In this document: positions 40,074 through 47,051 of the stretch, piece by piece
Layout: every line of letters starts with the position of its first letter
Position numbering within the stretch: the first letter of the stretch is position 1
NCBI GenBank assembly: GCA_016207165.1
Contig: JACQQD010000001.1
Coordinates: forward strand, 116,643 to 180,642
Length of the DNA: 64,000 nucleotides
Source of the DNA: Microcaldota archaeon
GTDB lineage: Archaea > Micrarchaeota > Micrarchaeia > Norongarragalinales > Norongarragalinaceae
Direction: 5' to 3'
Notes under the pieces: model-generated
What the model was told of the DNA's origin: nothing
The model's database searches: none
The model's input: the letters and a program-made list of their open reading frames with translations, nothing else
Position numbers and translations under genes: made by a program

Positions 40074-41119
40074 ACCACCCCGTCAACCAGCAACGGCGTT
40101 CCCAAGTCGATGTTGATAGTCCTGTCAACGAAACCCGCGCAGTACAACCCGAATCCGGCAACGCTTGCCGGGCCGGTGTTCGTCGTCGTCAGCGTGGGTC
40201 CACCCGTGGCTGCGTGCGCGGGCAAATTCTGCCAGTACGAAAACTCGACTCCAGCCTTCCAATAGACTTCAAAGGTGTTGAATGCGGTTCCAACGGCTGC
40301 ACCGGTGGCGTGGTTCGTCGCCGCGCCCGCCGCACTCGTCGTCTGCAAACGGAAACCCGCGCTTGCAATGTTGATGCCGAAAGCACTTTTCGGGTATGCG
40401 CCGGTAATGTCCGCCGTCGCGCTTTCCGTGAAATAGATTCCCGCTTCCATGTTGGCGTCCACCACGGACGCGCGAATGGAAAACTTCGCCCAAAGTTCGG
40501 TCACGGACGCGCCGATGGGCCAAATCAATTGCGTCTTGTTGTTCGCCCCGGACCGCGTGCTGGCCATTCGCGCGTAGGCCACGGCTTGCGATTGCACGTT
40601 CGTGCTTCCTGCTCCCTGGTTGTCCGTGCTGGGAGCGCTACCTAGAACTGTGCCGTCCACGTGGGCGATTCGTGCCGCGGGAGCAACCATGCGCATGTTC
40701 ACGCGGTACTTGAGGGCGTTGGCGACGTTGGGCAAACCAAGGCCGCCGACTTGGGCTGCTGTTGGCGAGGAAATCGCGCACAACACTTCGTTGACAAAAC
40801 CGTTTCCAAACTTTCCGCGCCCCGTTGCATCCGCAGTAAACACTCCAACCGGCAACTTTGACAAGAGAACTTGGTTGTCGCCCAGCAATCCCGAGTCCAC
40901 GAAAGAACTGGCGAATTTGCCGCGTCCCGTCGCATCCGCCGTGAACAAGCCGGTGGGCACGTGGCCCAAAGCCATGGCCGCCCACGCTGCCAAGCTGGAT
41001 CCATTCGTCGCAAGCAACTGGTTTGCGGTGCCGCCCTTGACGCGACTGGACCCGCCGGCAGTGGTCTCCAGCGTGACGTTGTCGGGAGTAAAAACGCTTC
41101 CACCAGGAAGAAAACCCAT
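40070..41119 (-). CDS. Candidate receptor-binding spike/fibre protein
   Basis: 349 aa. The N-terminal third is low complexity with an 18-residue duplicated unit at about 57-74 and 92-109 (GLFTADATGRGKFASSFV and GVFTADATGRGKFGNGFV), reminiscent of fibre-shaft repeats. The C-terminal 230 residues are beta-rich with aromatic/Gly pieces (NTFEVYWKAGVEFSYWQ; GFGLYCAGFVDRTINIDLG), compatible with a concanavalin- or lectin-like receptor-binding head. It has no signal or TM segment. The position at the end of the virion operon fits a host-recognition protein, usually the fastest-changing virion part. Confidence 0.6.
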   Translation of the reverse strand: MGFLPGGSVFTPDNVTLETTAGGSSRVKGGTANQLLATNGSSLAAWAAMALGHVPTGLFTADATGRGKFASSFVDSGLLGDNQVLLSKLPVGVFTADATGRGKFGNGFVNEVLCAISSPTAAQVGGLGLPNVANALKYRVNMRMVAPAARIAHVDGTVLGSAPSTDNQGAGSTNVQSQAVAYARMASTRSGANNKTQLIWPIGASVTELWAKFSIRASVVDANMEAGIYFTESATADITGAYPKSAFGINIASAGFRLQTTSAAGAATNHATGAAVGTAFNTFEVYWKAGVEFSYWQNLPAHAATGGPTLTTTNTGPASVAGFGLYCAGFVDRTINIDLGTPLLVDGVV

Positions 41120-41122
41120 TCG

Positions 41123-42265
41123 TCAAATCAACCCGGCTTTGCGCATGCCTTCCCGAATCACGCCCGTGTCAAAGCCAAGGCCCGACTGGGAAAGCACGGT
41201 CAAGAAACTTTCTCCGGAGGTCGACGGCGACACCGTCAGCAAGAAAGCCAGCTGGCGTTCAAGCGTCGATCGAAGGCCGGCGTCGACGAATCCGCTTTCT
41301 CCAGCCAACGATCGGCGGATGGCGTCTTCGGCGACTTGCCGCGCCGTCATGCCCGGAGACGCAAAGTCTCCAGACAAGAGGCGCAACTGCGCGGGGGGAG
41401 CCGGCAGTGGAACAGGAGAATAATTCGGGATGACTTGCGCAGGCGATGGTTGCGGGGGCAAAGTAACCTGGACTTGCAGCGGGTAACCGCCAGTAGGCTC
41501 GGCGGTGCCGACTTCGCCAAAGTAAAGCCTCACCGCTTCCAAACCCGCATTCAACGAGTCTTTGGCCGTCCAACCAAACGCCCAAAACACGGGAGCGCCG
41601 ATGCCCAAGTCTACGCGCTTGATGAACACGTCACCGCTTTGCGTAACTGCCTCTTGGGCATCCGGGGACAAACGCAGCAACAACGAGCCGAGGCCCGTTT
41701 CAAAGCCCGGCGTCAGCCAACCCCCAAGCACCAAGTAATTGACTTTGCGAGCGGAAACGCCCAGGCTTCTAGCCACGGTAGCCGTGACGGTAAACGCGGA
41801 CGCGTCCATGGTTTCCACGGACAAGCCCACCGCCTGAATCGCGCCCTTGACTGTCGGCAGAATCGTTTGGCTGCCAGCATCTTTTCCGGTCACGATGACG
41901 ACGATGCCGCTTGTTTCCGCCGGCTTTTGAGCAGCCGCTTGCTCCCGGACGCCGCCTAAGACGAAGTCGTAGATGCCAGCCGGGATTCCGAACAACGGGT
42001 TAGTGGCCGTCAAGGCTTGCGCGGCCGGCGACGTGGCCAATTGCTGCGACGTTTCAGCCAAGGCTGGCAACACGGGTTGAAAAGAGACTTCCGGAGCGCG
42101 AGGAAACACGGGTTCCGGGGCCTTGGGTTCCTCGATGACGAACGCGTTGCGTGGCAACGGCACGTTCTTAAACTCCTTGGGCTTGGCTTCGTCTTTCACC
42201 GACAGCCAGTAGCCTAACGCCAGGAGGCCAGCCGCGGCCAAAACCAACGTGCCCTGGTTCGCCAT
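41123..42265 (-). CDS. Membrane-anchored virion protein, 380 aa
   Basis: One N-terminal TM helix (about 6-22, TLVLAAAGLLALGYWLSV), then a Pro-rich linker (residues 30-75) and a large Ala/Gln/Val-rich domain to the end (SGIVVIVTGKDAGSQTILPT; FETGLGSLLLRLSPDAQEAV). A type II membrane protein displaying a big domain fits an internal-membrane virion, for example a vertex-linked or membrane-capsid bridging protein. It sits between the spike and the small membrane proteins with gaps of 1-3 bp. No homologue is recognised. Confidence 0.55.
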   Translation of the reverse strand: MANQGTLVLAAAGLLALGYWLSVKDEAKPKEFKNVPLPRNAFVIEEPKAPEPVFPRAPEVSFQPVLPALAETSQQLATSPAAQALTATNPLFGIPAGIYDFVLGGVREQAAAQKPAETSGIVVIVTGKDAGSQTILPTVKGAIQAVGLSVETMDASAFTVTATVARSLGVSARKVNYLVLGGWLTPGFETGLGSLLLRLSPDAQEAVTQSGDVFIKRVDLGIGAPVFWAFGWTAKDSLNAGLEAVRLYFGEVGTAEPTGGYPLQVQVTLPPQPSPAQVIPNYSPVPLPAPPAQLRLLSGDFASPGMTARQVAEDAIRRSLAGESGFVDAGLRSTLERQLAFLLTVSPSTSGESFLTVLSQSGLGFDTGVIREGMRKAGLI

Positions 42266-42266
42266 T

Positions 42267-42506
42267 TCATTTCCTCAACAGCAGAAACGCTGCGATCGCC
42301 AGTCCTCCAAGCAAAATCAAGGGGCTAATAGAGAATCCCGAAGACGTGGCTTGAACGGCCGGCGCTGGCTGCGTGATCGGCTTGACGATTTCCTCTCCAA
42401 CCACGAATGCAGTCACTGCGATAGCGCCCAACGCCAAAACCGTGGGCAAGGCAGGCAACGCGGCAACAGCAATCAAAGGCAAAACCATTTTTTTCAACAC
42501 CTTCAA
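42267..42506 (-). CDS. Two-TM virion membrane protein
   Basis: 79 aa with hydrophobic helices at about 8-35 (LPLIAVAALPALPTVLALGA) and 60-77 (SPLILLGGLAIAAFLLLRK). The short Pro/Gln linker between them is outside or inside the virion membrane. It overlaps the penton-like gene by 4 bp. Small membrane proteins of this type are characteristic of PRD1/STIV-type virions with an internal membrane. Confidence 0.6.
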   Translation of the reverse strand: MKVLKKMVLPLIAVAALPALPTVLALGAIAVTAFVVGEEIVKPITQPAPAVQATSSGFSISPLILLGGLAIAAFLLLRK

Positions 42507-42865
42507 GCTGGGATCAAGTCCCCTTGGATCATCAACTGGACGACGCCCGAGCTGGAGGCAACCAAGGCCAACAATTCGATGGTTTCGTTTTGGTCCAGGA
42601 CAAGAGGTTTTCCGCTTCGGTTCACAGTGAACGCTTGCGTCAAGCGGCGTGAAGACGTCGTGGTCAACAACGGCTTACCTTTGATCCGTAAATCAATTTG
42701 ACCGGCCACCGCCGACCCCGTGAAATTCGAGTCCGCCGTAATGCTGATCTCGAGGATCTCCGCCTTTTTTCCAGCGGGAACCGTGAACGTGACCTGACTG
42801 GTCAAAGCCGTCTGGTTGACAGTGATCGCGTCCGAGAGGAACACGAAGGGATCCGACGCCGGCAT
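42503..42865 (-). CDS. Single-jelly-roll minor capsid (penton-like) protein
   Basis: 120 aa, nearly all beta. Alternating strands (QTALTSQVTFTVPAGKKAEI; QIDLRIKGKPLLTTTSS; GVVQLMIQGDLIPA) match an eight-stranded jelly roll of minimal size. In double-jelly-roll viruses a small single jelly-roll protein forms the pentons at the vertices. It lies 7 bp after the MCP-like gene and overlaps the membrane protein gene, exactly the capsid block expected. The assignment is structural inference without a database search. Confidence 0.6.
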   Translation of the reverse strand: MPASDPFVFLSDAITVNQTALTSQVTFTVPAGKKAEILEISITADSNFTGSAVAGQIDLRIKGKPLLTTTSSRRLTQAFTVNRSGKPLVLDQNETIELLALVASSSGVVQLMIQGDLIPA

Positions 42866-42872
42866 GGCGCCA

Positions 42873-43712
42873 TCACTCCCTGATGCCCAGGTACCAGTTG
42901 ATCGTGTCCGAGCCGGCGCCCGTCACGTCCAACTGCATCTGGCTGGAGGGAATGAAGGGCGTCACCGGCACGCGGAAGCGACCGGTGATGTGTCCGGACA
43001 CGAAGCGGTCCTGGTCAAGCGCAATCAAGTCCGCCGGCGTGAGAGCTGACAATTCCAGCGATCCATCCCGCGAAAGCGTGAAGTCCGTAACGTTGGCCTC
43101 CGTGCCGACCGTGAACCCCACGAGTTCAATGCGGCGGCCTTGCGGCAGGTTCGGCCCAAAACGGTTTGCTCCGGACACGATGGACTGCGACAAGCGCATG
43201 TACCGTTGCGTGAAACCCGAATCCACGTTGGAGTAAAGACCCACGACAGTCAACGTCACCGTGCCACCCGTGGCGCCGGACGTAGCCATGTCACTGAACG
43301 GAGCAATGGTGACTTGCAGCCGCGCGTCCATGTCTTTTTGCGCAATCGCGTTCGGCAAGTAGTACCGACGCGTTTGGGACGAGGAAGACGTGGTGGCCAC
43401 CGCAGTGTTGATGCCCATCGGGCTAAACAACTGCTCAATGATGGCCAAGTCGCGGCCGCGGACGTTCTGCCAAATGGCGTTGCCACCCTTGTCAGAAATC
43501 TTGACGTCCTGGATCGCGTAATCCAGCGTGTTCGCGCCCGTCAGCGTGCCCGTGGTCGACTGCGTCAAGTGGAACTCCAATGCCACCAAAGCGCCCACGT
43601 TGGGAATGACGACTTCCGACTGCGTGGCCGCCGACGCGGCCATGGCCACGCTGGAAAGCGACTGGATCGTCAAGCGCTTGACGCGCTGTTCAAGTTGACT
43701 TTGGTGTTGCAT
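42873..43712 (-). CDS. Major capsid protein, double-jelly-roll type
   Basis: 279 aa, close to the 269-aa PM2 capsid protein. A short basic N-terminus leads into a first beta-barrel-like half with VVIPNVGALVALEFHLTQST and LDYAIQDVKISDKGGNAIWQ, then GRDLAIIEQLFSP. A second half starts around residue 160 with QRYMRLSQSIVSGANRFGP and ends FIPSSQMQLDVTGAGSDTIN. This order (hydrophobic strand, VGALxxxEF, ...GGxxIW..xGRDL) is the one I associate with double-jelly-roll MCPs of PM2-like and archaeal STIV/TKV4-like viruses. It has no cysteine. Flanking penton-like, membrane and packaging-ATPase genes support it. Confidence 0.72.
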   Translation of the reverse strand: MQHQSQLEQRVKRLTIQSLSSVAMAASAATQSEVVIPNVGALVALEFHLTQSTTGTLTGANTLDYAIQDVKISDKGGNAIWQNVRGRDLAIIEQLFSPMGINTAVATTSSSSQTRRYYLPNAIAQKDMDARLQVTIAPFSDMATSGATGGTVTLTVVGLYSNVDSGFTQRYMRLSQSIVSGANRFGPNLPQGRRIELVGFTVGTEANVTDFTLSRDGSLELSALTPADLIALDQDRFVSGHITGRFRVPVTPFIPSSQMQLDVTGAGSDTINWYLGIRE

Positions 43713-43724
43713 GATTCCAACACC

Positions 43725-44021
43725 TCACGCGCGAGCAAACACGCCGGAAAGCGTGTTTGCCACGGGTTGAAGAAACGGAACCACGATGGGTGAGACGGCG
43801 ATGACGAAGCCGGCTGCCATGGCGCCCTTGGCTGCAAAGCCAACCACACCAGACTTGCCCACGAAGGCGTACAACGCGTAACCGGCTGCCACCATGAGTG
43901 CTCCGAGAATCATCGGGCTGCCGCCGGAGAACGCGCCCAGCAAGGGCTGCAAGACGCCGGACGAAAAGACTTGCGCAATGCCCAGCGAAGCCGCCGACAT
44001 CAAAACTTCCATCAAAACCAT
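43725..44021 (-). CDS. Virion membrane protein, 98 aa
   Basis: Ala/Gly/Val-rich. Three hydrophobic stretches (about 5-28, 36-55 and 60-85; ILGALMVAAGYALYAFVGKS and AMAAGFVIAVSPIVVPFLQP). It resembles the small hydrophobic virion proteins found near MCP genes in internal-membrane viruses. It is the first gene after the palindrome at 44088-44111 and 12 bp before the MCP-like gene, so it probably starts the capsid transcript. Confidence 0.65.
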   Translation of the reverse strand: MVLMEVLMSAASLGIAQVFSSGVLQPLLGAFSGGSPMILGALMVAAGYALYAFVGKSGVVGFAAKGAMAAGFVIAVSPIVVPFLQPVANTLSGVFARA

Positions 44022-44087
44022 GACAAAATCACCTTGAACACGGCTTTGCCCTGGAGTCGTTCAAAAAGACCCCAGTTTTTTTAACCG

Positions 44088-44111
44088 GGGTTATACGCTG
44101 GAGTATAACCC
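44088..44111. promoter_or_regulatory. Perfect 9-bp inverted repeat before the capsid genes
   Basis: GGGTTATAC-gctgga-GTATAACCC. It is flanked by imperfectly matching TTAACC and GTTAA arms, so the dyad extends to about 44082-44117. It lies between the RHH gene (ending 44115) and the capsid operon. The dyad also contains TATA-like TTATAC on both strands, so it could act as an operator over the late promoter. Confidence 0.65.
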
Positions 44112-44114
44112 GCG

Positions 44115-44318
44115 TTAAATCCGGTTCGCGTGGTGCAGGCGTTGCCAGTGCGCGTCGACTTCTTTCTTGAGGACGAAGCGCAGGAACTCGGACAAGTGAA
44201 GGTAGCCGTTGGATCCCGCGATTTTTCGGACCTTCCAGGCTTTGGGCACGCGTACAGCAATGAATTCGTACTCGTTTTCCTCAAATTTTTTCGTGTTCAA
44301 CCACGTGGCCCCCGTCAA
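44115..44318 (-). CDS. Provirus RHH-like DNA-binding protein, 67 aa
   Basis: The core YEFIAVRVPKAWKVRKIAGS with GYLHLSEFLRFVLKKEVDAH shows the strand-helix-helix order of a ribbon-helix-helix fold. It overlaps the end of the ATPase gene by 38 bp in another frame and precedes the palindrome, its likely target. A late-gene regulator is the simplest role. The start at 44318 is tentative because two in-frame choices exist close by. Confidence 0.6.
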   Translation of the reverse strand: MTGATWLNTKKFEENEYEFIAVRVPKAWKVRKIAGSNGYLHLSEFLRFVLKKEVDAHWQRLHHANRI

Positions 44319-44862
44319 AATGCAAGAACCGAAAGCCGCTTAGATCCTTGGCTTTGAAAGCGTCGTCGCCAATGAATCCCCGGAGGTACTCCAAATCCTG
44401 CGGCATAATTGTCCTGAAAACGAACAAGTGGTTGACTTGCGCGACGGGCGCCTTGTCCAAGTCGGCGATGCGGCGCGTGACGCAGAACATGCCAACGTTG
44501 CGGTGTCGGCCCAAGTCAATGAACTCCTTTGCGCGTGGCCCGATTTTTCGGGACGGCATGACTTGGTCGGCTTCATCCACAAACAAAAAGAAGCCGCCTG
44601 CCTTGTACACCAGCGCGGCCACGTCCTCGAATTCCTCTTGGCTTCGGGTGCGGCCCTGGAAAACGATTTTCTGGTTCAACCGCATGGCCACCCGCAGCTG
44701 GTCCAGCGACTCGACTTTCATGCCGAGGCTGCCGTGTTCGCGCATGGGGTCCCACAACACGTAACGCGGCGTGTTTTTGACGACAGACCTCATGAAATGG
44801 CTTTTTCCAGAGCCCCGCATGCCGCAGCAAACCACGACGTCCGTTCCCTTCATGCGAATCAT
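44281..44862 (-). CDS. DNA-packaging ATPase, FtsK/HerA (A32-like) superfamily
   Basis: 193 aa, the compact size of viral packaging ATPases. Walker A GMRGSGKS (residues 14-21), Walker B GGFFLFVDEAD (Asp96-Glu97), then GRHRNVGMFCVTRRIADLDK, matching the arginine/sensor segment that follows the GRH motif in this superfamily. In tailless icosahedral viruses it pumps genomic DNA into preformed capsids. It overlaps the 100-aa gene upstream (4 bp) and the RHH gene downstream. This is one of two genes, with the MCP, that define the lineage. Confidence 0.88.
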   Translation of the reverse strand: MIRMKGTDVVVCCGMRGSGKSHFMRSVVKNTPRYVLWDPMREHGSLGMKVESLDQLRVAMRLNQKIVFQGRTRSQEEFEDVAALVYKAGGFFLFVDEADQVMPSRKIGPRAKEFIDLGRHRNVGMFCVTRRIADLDKAPVAQVNHLFVFRTIMPQDLEYLRGFIGDDAFKAKDLSGFRFLHFDGGHVVEHEKI

Positions 44863-45161
44863 GTCTTCGGCCCCGTGAGTTTCTCAAAACCCTCCTGAAT
44901 TTTTTTCTGCTCTTGGACCAATGCGGCTTGGAGTTCCTCCGGCGACTGCGCAGGCATCCGGGCTTCGACTTTGTGCTTGTGCAGCCACTCGTGAAAGTAG
45001 ACGAGCACGTCGTCTTCGATTTTTCCCCTGTTAGCCAAGATCGTGGCTTTGAAGCCGGATCGGCTGGCGCGGAGCAGGCCCCGCATTTGAGGCGGTACGA
45101 ACTGCACGAGCTGCATGAAAAAGTCCGTCAATTCCTCGCAGGCCTGATCCGACAACACCAC
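44859..45161 (-). CDS. Provirus hypothetical protein, 100 aa
   Basis: A helical protein from a GTG start (MVLSDQACEELTDFFMQLVQ), basic in the middle and Gln/Glu-rich at the C-terminus. It overlaps the packaging ATPase by 4 bp and lies 4 bp after the 51-aa gene. No function is recognised. Confidence 0.55.
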   Translation of the reverse strand: MVLSDQACEELTDFFMQLVQFVPPQMRGLLRASRSGFKATILANRGKIEDDVLVYFHEWLHKHKVEARMPAQSPEELQAALVQEQKKIQEGFEKLTGPKT

Positions 45162-45165
45162 CCGT

Positions 45166-45321
45166 TCAACCCTCGAAAAACTCGTCTTTTTCTTCGGCTT
45201 CCTTTTCCTTACTCAAGGCGTCCAGCCTCTCTTTCAAGTCGGCGACTTCACGCTTGAGGGCCTCGTTTTCTCGCACCAGTTCTTCCAGCCGCTGATAGCC
45301 CGGCTTTTTTTCTTCCGTCAT
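45166..45321 (-). CDS. 51-aa coiled-coil micro-protein
   Basis: MTEEKKPGYQRLEELVRENE then ALKREVADLKERLDALSKEK: perfect leucine-heptad pattern across most of its length. It starts in an ATGA overlap with the preceding 53-aa ORF, so translation is coupled. Possibly a dimerisation or adaptor protein. Confidence 0.6.
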   Translation of the reverse strand: MTEEKKPGYQRLEELVRENEALKREVADLKERLDALSKEKEAEEKDEFFEG

Positions 45322-45479
45322 TGTCGTTCACCGTCCTGGACCGGAGAGGCCCCCGCAGTGAGTGCGGGGACATCCGGTTTTTGGGTGGGTTTCTTCGTTT
45401 TCTGAGCGTTTTGCCCTTCAAGGCGTGACACTCGGGCTTCCAGTTCCTGGATTTCCTGCTGTAGATCCGCTTCCGACAT
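45318..45479 (-). CDS. 53-aa coiled-coil micro-protein
   Basis: MSEADLQQEIQELEARVSRL is heptad-like; a Pro/Thr-rich tail follows. It begins inside the last 62 bp of the 223-aa zinc-ribbon gene in another frame and ends in an ATGA overlap with the 51-aa gene. The coupling and the coiled-coil pattern argue for translation, although the overlap means it could be a by-product. Confidence 0.5.
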   Translation of the reverse strand: MSEADLQQEIQELEARVSRLEGQNAQKTKKPTQKPDVPALTAGASPVQDGERQ

Positions 45480-46089
45480 TCTCGTTCCCTCCTTTCTTGG
45501 CCATTTCCGCAGCCAATTGAGCTTTGTTAACCAGAGTCGTGACTAGGACGGCGCCCAAAACCGCCAGCTCCATGTGTTCCTTCAAGAGATCCGGCGCGTA
45601 CTTTTCGACCACCGGCTTTGAGACTTCCGCCAAGTTGTCGGCTTCGTCTTTCTCTAACTTCCAGGCCTCGTTTTTCTGGGCGCCGGCCAAGACGTTGAAT
45701 CCAGCCTTCCAAATACCGGCCAACATTTCCACCCGGATTTGAAAGTCCTTGACTTGCGCGGTTTTCTTTCCGAATTCAGCCACGTCTTCTTCCGTAACCG
45801 GTTCCGACACTTCCGGCAGCTTCTTTTCCGGTTGTTCCACGACGACGGAAAGCCCTTTTTTAGACCCATCCGGCCCGGAATCTTTGGCCTCAGCATCCGG
45901 CGTCCCATCCGGCGCTTTGACCTGGATTTGTTGTTCGGCAGCCGCCAATTCCGACTTGGTGGCCACTCCAATGTGTCGATCGCAGTTTGGGCACCGCTTC
46001 GATAACGGGCTGCCTTGCCAGTCGTGCCTGCAAAAAGGACAATGCCGCTTGATTTTCGGGCCTTTCTTGCGCCCGGGCTTATTGGCCAT
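45418..46089 (-). CDS. Zinc-ribbon protein with C-terminal membrane segment
   Basis: 223 aa. The basic N-terminus leads into a zinc ribbon (CPFCRHDWQG...KRCPNCDRHIG), then an acidic Lys/Pro-rich linker, helical region 95-175 and a hydrophobic segment near 175-195 (ELAVLGAVLVTTLVNKAQLA) followed by a Gly/Ser tail. It may bind nucleic acid while attached to the membrane. It overlaps the 68-aa gene by 11 bp. No family is recognised. Confidence 0.6.
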   Translation of the reverse strand: MANKPGRKKGPKIKRHCPFCRHDWQGSPLSKRCPNCDRHIGVATKSELAAAEQQIQVKAPDGTPDAEAKDSGPDGSKKGLSVVVEQPEKKLPEVSEPVTEEDVAEFGKKTAQVKDFQIRVEMLAGIWKAGFNVLAGAQKNEAWKLEKDEADNLAEVSKPVVEKYAPDLLKEHMELAVLGAVLVTTLVNKAQLAAEMAKKGGNENVGSGSTAGNPGTGSPSVTP

Positions 46090-46285
46090 TCAAATCACCT
46101 TTGTCTTGATGCGAGAATTGCTCGATTTTTTCCGCAAGTAATCCTGCCAAGACGATCAGCACGACGTTGTTCAGGTGCTCTTTCACCAGCTGCGGTTCGC
46201 CTTGTCCCTTTGATTTTGAAAGGCGGCCGGCAATGAGTGCCACGTCGGTTTGGATTTTTCTCGCGGTTTCGCAATTTTCGCACAT
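46079..46285 (-). CDS. Provirus hypothetical protein, 68 aa
   Basis: MCENCETARKIQTDVALIAG with a CxxC at the start and a hydrophobic helix (about 37-52, LNNVVLIVLAGLLAEKI). It is placed 3 bp after the serine recombinase stop and overlaps the zinc-ribbon gene. It may share zinc binding with that protein, but the second ligand pair is not visible. An alternative overlapping frame (46095-46400) is low complexity and rejected. Confidence 0.55.
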   Translation of the reverse strand: MCENCETARKIQTDVALIAGRLSKSKGQGEPQLVKEHLNNVVLIVLAGLLAEKIEQFSHQDKGDLNGQ

Positions 46286-46288
46286 TTT

Positions 46289-46951
46289 TCATCCCCCTTG
46301 TAACACTGTCTCTAAACCCTGTGGTTTTGGTACGGTTTTGTCCGTTTCCGTGCTTGAATTTGAAACGTTGCTTAACTGGCCAGTTTTGATTCGACGCCAA
46401 ACGGTTGGGGCGGACACTCCGAGTTCTTTGGCAATTTTCCGAACGCCAAAGCCTTGCTGACGCAGTGCGTCGATGGCCTTAAGGCTGATGTCGCGTGGTT
46501 TGCGGCCGACTTTTACTCCGCTTTCGCGAATCTTGGCCCGGCCTCTTTCGTTTCTTTCTTGGATCAAAAGCCACTCGATGTCGGCAGCAAGCGCAAGGCC
46601 TCCAATTAGGGCCCTTCCTTCCATGGCGTTGTAATCTAACGTTGTTTCAGAATTCACCAGGACAATTTTGATACCGAGCTTGGAAAGAGTCTCGACTGTG
46701 TGGTGAATGAAGCCAATTGAACGGCCGAGTCTGGAAAGCTCCACGATGCCCACCAATTCGAATTCTTTGAGGTTAGCCGCTTCAAGCAATGCATTGATGC
46801 CTGCACGCGAATCCTGACGCCCGGAAACAGCAAAATCCTCGAACAAAAAGAAGTCGTAGCCTTTACGGGTGGCCCAGGCTTTCAATTGCTGGGCCTGCCC
46901 ATCCAAATCCTGCTTGCGGGTTGAACACCGAGCATACAAGGCCACCCTCAT
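46289..46951 (-). CDS. Serine recombinase (small resolvase/invertase type)
   Basis: 220 aa. The resolvase domain begins MRVALYARCSTRKQDLDGQA with catalytic Ser10. It has VGIVELSRLGRSIGFIHHTV with the conserved Arg pair, then the long E helix and LALAADIEWLLIQERNERGR. The C-terminal helix-turn-helix (RQQGFGVRKIAKELGVSAPT, then VWRRIKTG) is of the Hin/resolvase type. The start at 46951 begins the fold; in-frame residues further upstream are unrelated. In a virus it could resolve genome multimers or flip a segment, in addition to the tyrosine integrase. Confidence 0.9.
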   Translation of the reverse strand: MRVALYARCSTRKQDLDGQAQQLKAWATRKGYDFFLFEDFAVSGRQDSRAGINALLEAANLKEFELVGIVELSRLGRSIGFIHHTVETLSKLGIKIVLVNSETTLDYNAMEGRALIGGLALAADIEWLLIQERNERGRAKIRESGVKVGRKPRDISLKAIDALRQQGFGVRKIAKELGVSAPTVWRRIKTGQLSNVSNSSTETDKTVPKPQGLETVLQGG

Positions 46952-47051
46952 GCTCTTGCACCCCACCACCGCAACGGCGCAAAACCCAACCGACAAAATC
47001 GGCACACATAATGTCCGAAGTCCGGAGGATTCCTGTGACAATGGCGGCACT

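Noticed and set aside
46095..46400. 101-codon frame near the zinc-ribbon gene of the provirus
   Set aside because: Arg/Asn-rich with no structure-like pattern; the alternative 68-aa frame has a CxxC start, a hydrophobic helix and proper gene spacing.
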